Assembly: GCA_012961925.1 (NCBI GenBank)
Contig: DTYK01000118.1
Coordinates: forward strand, 1-9,042
Source: Candidatus Latescibacterota bacterium
GTDB lineage: Bacteria > Latescibacterota > MVCY01 > DTYK01
Direction of reading: 5' to 3'
DNA length: 9,042 bases
Position numbers and translations under genes: made by a program. Shown here piece after piece: positions 5,989-9,042 of the stretch. Position 1 is the first letter of the stretch, and every line of letters begins with the position of its first letter. The notes under the pieces are model-generated. The model saw nothing but the letters and a program-made list of their open reading frames with translations, was not told the origin of the DNA and did no database searches.

Positions 5989-5995
5989 CCTCCTT
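5989..5995 (-). promoter_or_regulatory. Perfect Shine-Dalgarno of yajC, selecting a TTG start
   Basis: The minus strand reads AAGGAGG followed by seven bases and TTG at 5981-5979. The upstream in-frame GTG at 5987-5985 is only one base from this site and is thus unlikely to be the start. Confidence 0.75.
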
Positions 5996-6057
5996 AGGTC
6001 TTCTCCATTCCGGTTAAGATCGATCAATACACCATCCCCAGCAAATTTCTCCCGCCC

Positions 6058-7930
<1,873 letters not shown>

Positions 7931-7951
7931 TGATAAAAGTCTGATACCCTA

Positions 7952-8977
7952 TTACAGGATCAACATCGCATCACCGTAACTGAGGAAGCGGTATCGTTTC
8001 CTTATCGCTTCCTTGTATGCCCTCATCATGAATTCCCGTCCTGCAAAGGCTGCAACAAGCATCAGCAGGGTAGATCTGGGGAGGTGAAAATTGGTGATCA
8101 ATGCGTCGATCGCTCTGAACTCATAGGGCGGATATATGAACTTGCGTGTCCAGCCATTTCCTGGTTTAACAAGACCATCGCTGATACTGGACTCCAGTGT
8201 CCTCACCGTGGTGGTCCCAACAGCCACGACCTTTCTTCCCTCGGCTCTGGCCCTGTTGATGGCCTCTGCCGTGCCATGGGTGATTTCGTAATATTCGGGA
8301 TGCATCCTGTGGCTTTCGGGATCATCCGAAGTCACAGGCCGAAACGTACCAACCCCAACATGGAGAAGGATGGGGACGATCCTGACCCCCTTCGTCTTTA
8401 AACTTTCAAGGAGACCTTCGGTAAAATGAAGGCCCGCAGTCGGTGCCGCCACTGCTCCAGGCGTTTTGGCATAAACAGTCTGATATCTCTCCCTGTCCTC
8501 GGGGATCTCATCGCGCCGAATATAAGGCGGCAGGGGTGTTCTACCGATCCTCTCCAGAGTCTCCTCGAATCGATCCTGCTCCTCAAACCTGACGATTCGT
8601 CCCCCGAGACCTGTCCTTCCGATAACTTCGCAGCTTAGTTCGCCTCCGTTGAAGATAACCCTCGTCCCGGTCGGCACCCTTTTCCCGGGCCTCACCAGCG
8701 CTTCCCACGTCCCCTCATCCCTCTGCCTCGTCAGGAAGACCTCCACCTTCCCTCCGGTTGCCTTCTCCCCCACCAACCTTGCCGGGATAACCTTCGTCTC
8801 ATTAAAGACCAGACAGTCTCCCTCGTCCAGATGTTCCACAAGGTCTCTGAACAGGCGATGTTCTATCCGCCCTTCGGTCCTGTGTAATACCATCAGGCGA
8901 GACCTGTCACGTTCTGGCACCGGATATTGGGCGATCAGGTCCCGGGGCAGATCATAATCGTAATCTGACAACTTCAT
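7952..8977 (-). CDS. queA: S-adenosylmethionine:tRNA ribosyltransferase-isomerase
   Basis: QueA moves the ribosyl part of SAM to preQ1-34 of tRNA, giving epoxyqueuosine. With the ATG at 8977-8975 the protein has 341 residues, the usual size. It begins MKLSDYDYDLPRDLIAQYP, like most family members. Family signatures seen are DCLVFNETKVIPARL, RTPLPPYI, AAPTAGLHFTE, HVGVGTFRPV, TTTVRTLES, NFHLPRSTLLMLV and YRFLSYGDAMLI at the C-terminus. A GTG four codons upstream (8989-8987) is in frame, but the AGAAGG at 8994-8989 overlaps that GTG and is 11 bases from the ATG, so ATG is preferred. The upstream DUF2905-type gene ends 8 bases before this ATG, so the two are probably co-transcribed. It works in the same pathway as tgt, separated here by ispD. 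Confidence 0.97.
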   Translation of the reverse strand: MKLSDYDYDLPRDLIAQYPVPERDRSRLMVLHRTEGRIEHRLFRDLVEHLDEGDCLVFNETKVIPARLVGEKATGGKVEVFLTRQRDEGTWEALVRPGKRVPTGTRVIFNGGELSCEVIGRTGLGGRIVRFEEQDRFEETLERIGRTPLPPYIRRDEIPEDRERYQTVYAKTPGAVAAPTAGLHFTEGLLESLKTKGVRIVPILLHVGVGTFRPVTSDDPESHRMHPEYYEITHGTAEAINRARAEGRKVVAVGTTTVRTLESSISDGLVKPGNGWTRKFIYPPYEFRAIDALITNFHLPRSTLLMLVAAFAGREFMMRAYKEAIRKRYRFLSYGDAMLIL

Positions 8978-8985
8978 CTTCTTCG

Positions 8986-9042
8986 TCACCTTCTGAGGAA
9001 CAGGTTCAGGATGATCGTTATGATTATGCTTAACAACAGGCA
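8986..9042 (-). CDS. DUF2905-type small membrane protein, C-terminal fragment
   Basis: The frame entering from the window edge reads CLLLSIIITIILNLFLRR and then TGA at 8988-8986, a hydrophobic helix with a basic end. DUF2905 proteins (about 70 residues, two membrane helices, function unknown) end with just this kind of segment, and they are frequently encoded next to queA. Only 18 residues are visible, so the identification rests on this tail and on the context. The stop lies 8 bases before the queA ATG. Confidence 0.6.
   Translation of the reverse strand, partial: CLLLSIIITIILNLFLRR

Overview
The window reads as bacterial chromosome. Every gene I can support lies on the minus strand, so transcription runs from position 9042 towards position 1. 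The organism is very probably Gram-negative: there is a TonB-dependent outer-membrane receptor and an ADP-heptose (LPS inner core) enzyme. Base composition is moderately GC-rich. GTG and TTG starts are common. The mix (EF-P/BCCP operon, stand-alone RfaE domain II, YugP-type peptidase next to fmt, DUF2905 next to queA) fits a deltaproteobacterial / Desulfobacterota-like genome, but this placement is inference and no marker here fixes the species.

Layout in transcription order. Block 1 (9042 to about 4668) holds the tail of a DUF2905-type membrane protein, queA, ispD, tgt, yajC and fmt. It carries queuosine tRNA modification at both ends (tgt, queA), MEP isoprenoid synthesis (ispD), the Sec accessory protein YajC and initiator-tRNA formylation (fmt). 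The familiar queA-tgt-yajC-secD-secF order is altered: ispD sits between queA and tgt, and fmt follows yajC where secD is expected.

Block 2 (about 4362-4640) is a gap without an intact gene, and it is the most interesting part of the window. On the minus strand it holds what looks like the C-terminal end of a HicB-type antitoxin, then directly the first 16 codons of a HicA-type toxin ending in a stop. An 83-base imperfect palindrome resembling an integron attC recombination site follows. I read this as a decayed, orphan integron gene cassette parked between fmt and the metallopeptidase gene.

Block 3 (4318 to 3632) is a YugP-type membrane zinc metallopeptidase with a tandem Shine-Dalgarno.

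Block 4 (about 3635 to 1 and beyond) begins with a plausible sigma-70 promoter and a leader containing a perfect 11-bp hairpin. It then runs through rfaE2 (ADP-heptose), an M24 Xaa-Pro aminopeptidase, efp and accB, with 4-base overlaps or a 12-base gap between genes. The usual partner accC does not follow accB; the 5' part of a TonB-dependent receptor gene does, and it runs off the window edge.

No tRNA, rRNA, CRISPR array or complete mobile element is visible. The genes are mostly conserved housekeeping functions. The novelty lies in the cassette relic, the altered operon orders and a few regulatory oddities.
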